Source of the DNA: Alphaproteobacteria bacterium
GTDB lineage: Bacteria > Pseudomonadota > Alphaproteobacteria > Acetobacterales > Acetobacteraceae
NCBI GenBank assembly: GCA_013298245.1
Contig: JAAFHD010000168.1
Location: 1 to 7,465 of the forward strand
DNA: 7,465 bases
Reading direction: 5' to 3'
A program made the translations under genes and the position numbers. Below, piece after piece: positions 6,234 through 7,465 of this stretch. Each line of letters opens with the position of its first letter. Within the stretch, counting starts at the first letter, position 1. The notes below the pieces were generated by a model. It was not told where the DNA came from. It did not search any database and saw only the letters and a list, made by a program, of their open reading frames with translations.

Positions 6234-7376
6234 CTATTCCCGCGCCTCCGTCACCCAGCCCGGGCGCAGCGTGATCGCCTGGTGGCGGCACAGGTCGAAA
6301 TTCCGCAATTCCTCCGCACTGCCATTGTCGAAGACGATGCGCAGATCGGCGCGGCAGCCGCCATCGGCGGAAATTTCGGCGGTGCCGTTCGCCGCGATGG
6401 GCGCTGCGATCTGGTTGGCACCCCAATCGCGTTCCTCCACCGCCGAGAGATAGATCTCGCGGATCGGCCGTTCATACAGGCTGCCCAAGGCCAGGCGCCT
6501 GGCACCCTGGAACACAATGGGCTGTGCGGCGCAGATATCCACGCCCTCGCGCACCTCCTCGCGCTGGTTCTGGAAGACGGCGCGCACGCGCACGCGGCAT
6601 TCCTGGCTGCGCACGCGCATGTTGAAACTGGCACCGGCGGCCAGGACATCCGCACCCAGCCGGTCCGGGCCCCAATTCGTGCCGGGCTGCGTGGTGGCAT
6701 AGATGGATTGCAGCGTGATGGCGCTGCGGTTGGTCACCTGCACCTCGCGCAGCGGGATGGTGGCATCGCCGAACGCCAGTTGCGGGCGTTGGCAGATATC
6801 GGCCTCGCGCGTTTCCACCGGCAGGCCCTGGAAGGCGGCGCGCACCGTCACCTCGCAGGTGGCGAAGCCGCGCATGCGGATGCGGAATTCCCCGCCCGGG
6901 GCCACGGTTGCGCGGCCCAGCCGGTCGGGGCCGGGGTCACCGCCGCGGGGGAAGATGAAGACCTGCATCAAGGTCGCGTCGCTGTCGTTGCGCACGGCGA
7001 TGTCGCGGCGGTTTTCGTCGGTCAGGGCCAGGCGCTGGGTGGTGCAGACATCGAGTGCGCGCACCTCCTCGCTCTCGTCTTCCCAGACGATGCGCATCAC
7101 CTGGCGGCATTCGGCGACGCGGCCCAGGCGCAGCGTGTAGTTGCGGCCGGCGGGCAGCACATCCGCACCCAGGCGGTCCTGGCCTTGGTTTGCGCCCATG
7201 GCGAAGACATAGACCTCGCGGATGGTGGTGTCGGTGCTGTTGGTGAGGTCCAGCACGCGCTCGGGCGTGGGCGCGGGGCGGGCGGGGGCCTGGGGGGTGG
7301 GGCGCTTGATGTCGCCCTGGGCGAGGGCGGGCAGCGCCAGCGCGCTGAGCAATAGGCCGGTGAGCAGGGTCCGCAT
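6234..7376 (-). CDS. Secreted protein with four cysteine-paired repeats, function unknown
   Basis: From ATG7376 the product has 380 residues. It starts with a Sec signal peptide (MRTLLTGLLLSALALPALAQ, cleavage after Ala19), then a Pro/Ala-rich linker (about 24-40). Four homologous units follow: 41-118, 125-203, 211-290 and 296-370. Each contains an N-terminal (L/V)xN(S/R/D)-type strand, a (G)xDRLG-like turn with a following Gly (DRLGADVLPAG, DRLGRATVAPG, DRLGADVLAAG, NQIAAPIAANG), and two cysteines 21-22 residues apart: C90/C111, C174/C195, C260/C282, C341/C363. These are the only eight cysteines, so one disulfide per repeat in the periplasm is likely. The repeat resembles an uncharacterised domain seen in alphaproteobacterial secreted proteins (WGxDxLGxxxLxxG with a D-x-C end), from memory. 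ATG7376 is preferred over ATG7382 because GGAGG (7387-7383) is 6 nt from the former and abuts the latter. Confidence 0.88.
   Translation of the reverse strand: MRTLLTGLLLSALALPALAQGDIKRPTPQAPARPAPTPERVLDLTNSTDTTIREVYVFAMGANQGQDRLGADVLPAGRNYTLRLGRVAECRQVMRIVWEDESEEVRALDVCTTQRLALTDENRRDIAVRNDSDATLMQVFIFPRGGDPGPDRLGRATVAPGGEFRIRMRGFATCEVTVRAAFQGLPVETREADICQRPQLAFGDATIPLREVQVTNRSAITLQSIYATTQPGTNWGPDRLGADVLAAGASFNMRVRSQECRVRVRAVFQNQREEVREGVDICAAQPIVFQGARRLALGSLYERPIREIYLSAVEERDWGANQIAAPIAANGTAEISADGGCRADLRIVFDNGSAEELRNFDLCRHQAITLRPGWVTEARE
6267..6491 (-). repeat. Protein repeat 4 (divergent) of the secreted cysteine-paired protein
   Basis: Residues 296-370. The unit keeps the cysteine pair (Cys341, Cys363) and the late DLC motif, but its central turn is changed from DRLG to NQIA and its start (ALGSLYERPIREIYL) lacks the TN/RN strand. 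It has a WGA element (DWGAN) close to the family form. It is the most diverged of the four. Confidence 0.75.
6507..6746 (-). repeat. Protein repeat 3 of the secreted cysteine-paired protein
   Basis: Residues 211-290: EVQVTNRSAITLQSIYA, then NWGPDRLGADVL, ECRVRVRAVF and GVDICAAQPIVF. Cysteines are Cys260 and Cys282. The DRLGADVL turn is identical to that of repeat 1. Confidence 0.8.
6768..7004 (-). repeat. Protein repeat 2 of the secreted cysteine-paired protein
   Basis: Residues 125-203: DIAVRNDSDATLMQVFIF, then GPDRLGRATVAPGGEF, TCEVTVRAAFQG and EADICQRPQLAF. Cysteines are Cys174 and Cys195, 21 apart as in repeat 1. Confidence 0.8.
7023..7256 (-). repeat. Protein repeat 1 of the secreted cysteine-paired protein
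   Basis: Residues 41-118: VLDLTNSTDTTIREVYVFA, then GQDRLGADVLPAGRNY, ECRQVMRIVWEDESEE and ALDVCTTQRLAL. Cysteines are Cys90 and Cys111. It directly follows the Pro-rich linker after the signal peptide. Confidence 0.8.
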
Positions 7377-7379
7377 ATT

Positions 7380-7403
7380 CATCCTCCGTGCGCGCGGAGG
7401 ATG
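7380..7403 (-). promoter_or_regulatory. Hairpin that buries the Shine-Dalgarno of the repeat-protein gene
   Basis: Arms CATCCTCCG and CGGAGGATG (7380-7388 and 7395-7403) are perfect complements with a 6-nt loop. On the minus-strand transcript the 3' arm contains GGAGG (7387-7383), the ribosome site for ATG7376, plus the upstream ATG7382. Folding would hide the ribosome site, so the element could limit translation or act as a thermosensor- or ligand-type switch. That it forms in the cell and regulates is inference. Confidence 0.5.
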
Positions 7404-7431
7404 GAACGGCGCACCCCCTGGCGTCCAGCGT

Positions 7432-7465
7432 TCAGGGCAGGATGATGATGGTCGCCCCACGCGCC
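7432..7465 (-). CDS. Possible C-terminal end of an upstream minus-strand gene
   Basis: In one minus-strand frame the window edge reads ARGATIIILP followed by TGA (7434-7432). The hydrophobic beta-strand look, good codon use and a stop 55 bp before the next start on the same strand fit the tail of a coding region. Only ten residues are visible, so no family can be proposed and it may be chance. Confidence 0.3.
   Translation of the reverse strand, partial: ARGATIIILP

Noticed and set aside
5467..6453. 328-codon plus-strand open frame opposite the TetR-fold gene
   Set aside because: Antisense shadow crossing two minus-strand genes and an intergenic gap; no recognisable motif or start signal.
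6282..7355. 357-codon plus-strand open frame opposite the repeat protein
   Set aside because: It mirrors the four-repeat structure only because it is its complement; the minus frame has signal peptide, paired cysteines and ribosome site.
7382..7460. N-terminal extension of the repeat protein up to 7460
   Set aside because: The extension would place 28 Pro/Arg-rich residues before the signal peptide, and the perfect hairpin plus GGAGG lies in this stretch, so it is better read as leader.

Overview
The window is GC-rich DNA with strong G/C preference at third codon positions. It is densely packed with short intergenic gaps and reads as a chromosomal segment of an alphaproteobacterium. The protein styles (phasin, TetR/COQ9-like protein, FolK wording) suggest an Acetobacterales/Roseomonas-like relative; that placement is inference and no rRNA or other phylogenetic marker is present. 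No tRNA, rRNA, insertion sequence, CRISPR array or phage gene was seen.

Layout, left to right: (1) 1-350, minus strand, the N-terminal part of an exported protein of unknown function. (2) A short divergent gap, then folK (pterin pyrophosphokinase of folate synthesis) on the plus strand. (3) A GGDEF-EAL protein with all key residues, overlapping by 11 nt the start of a stand-alone BLUF blue-light photoreceptor. This pair looks like a split light sensor/c-di-GMP enzyme. (4) A minus-strand M20 amidohydrolase (hippurate hydrolase type), tail-to-tail with the BLUF gene with only 4 bp between stops. (5) A plus-strand diguanylate cyclase (GGEEF, with I-site), divergent from the amidohydrolase. (6) A minus-strand phasin, convergent with the cyclase, with an 8-bp inverted repeat spanning both stop codons. 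Upstream of it on the same strand is a TetR-fold protein whose second half looks like COQ9. (7) A minus-strand secreted protein built of four about 80-residue repeats, each with exactly two cysteines, whose Shine-Dalgarno sequence lies inside a perfect 9-bp hairpin. (8) At the right edge, a possible 10-residue tail of another minus-strand gene.

Functional themes: two c-di-GMP enzymes lie within 4 kb, one of them apparently under blue-light control through its overlapping BLUF partner. A phasin and a TetR/COQ9-like protein suggest a carbon-storage granule (PHA) locus or its regulation. The most notable items are the split BLUF/GGDEF-EAL pair, the four-repeat cysteine protein with its RBS hairpin, and the dyads in the short regulatory gaps. 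There is no gene-free stretch above 300 bp; the largest gap is about 110 bp.
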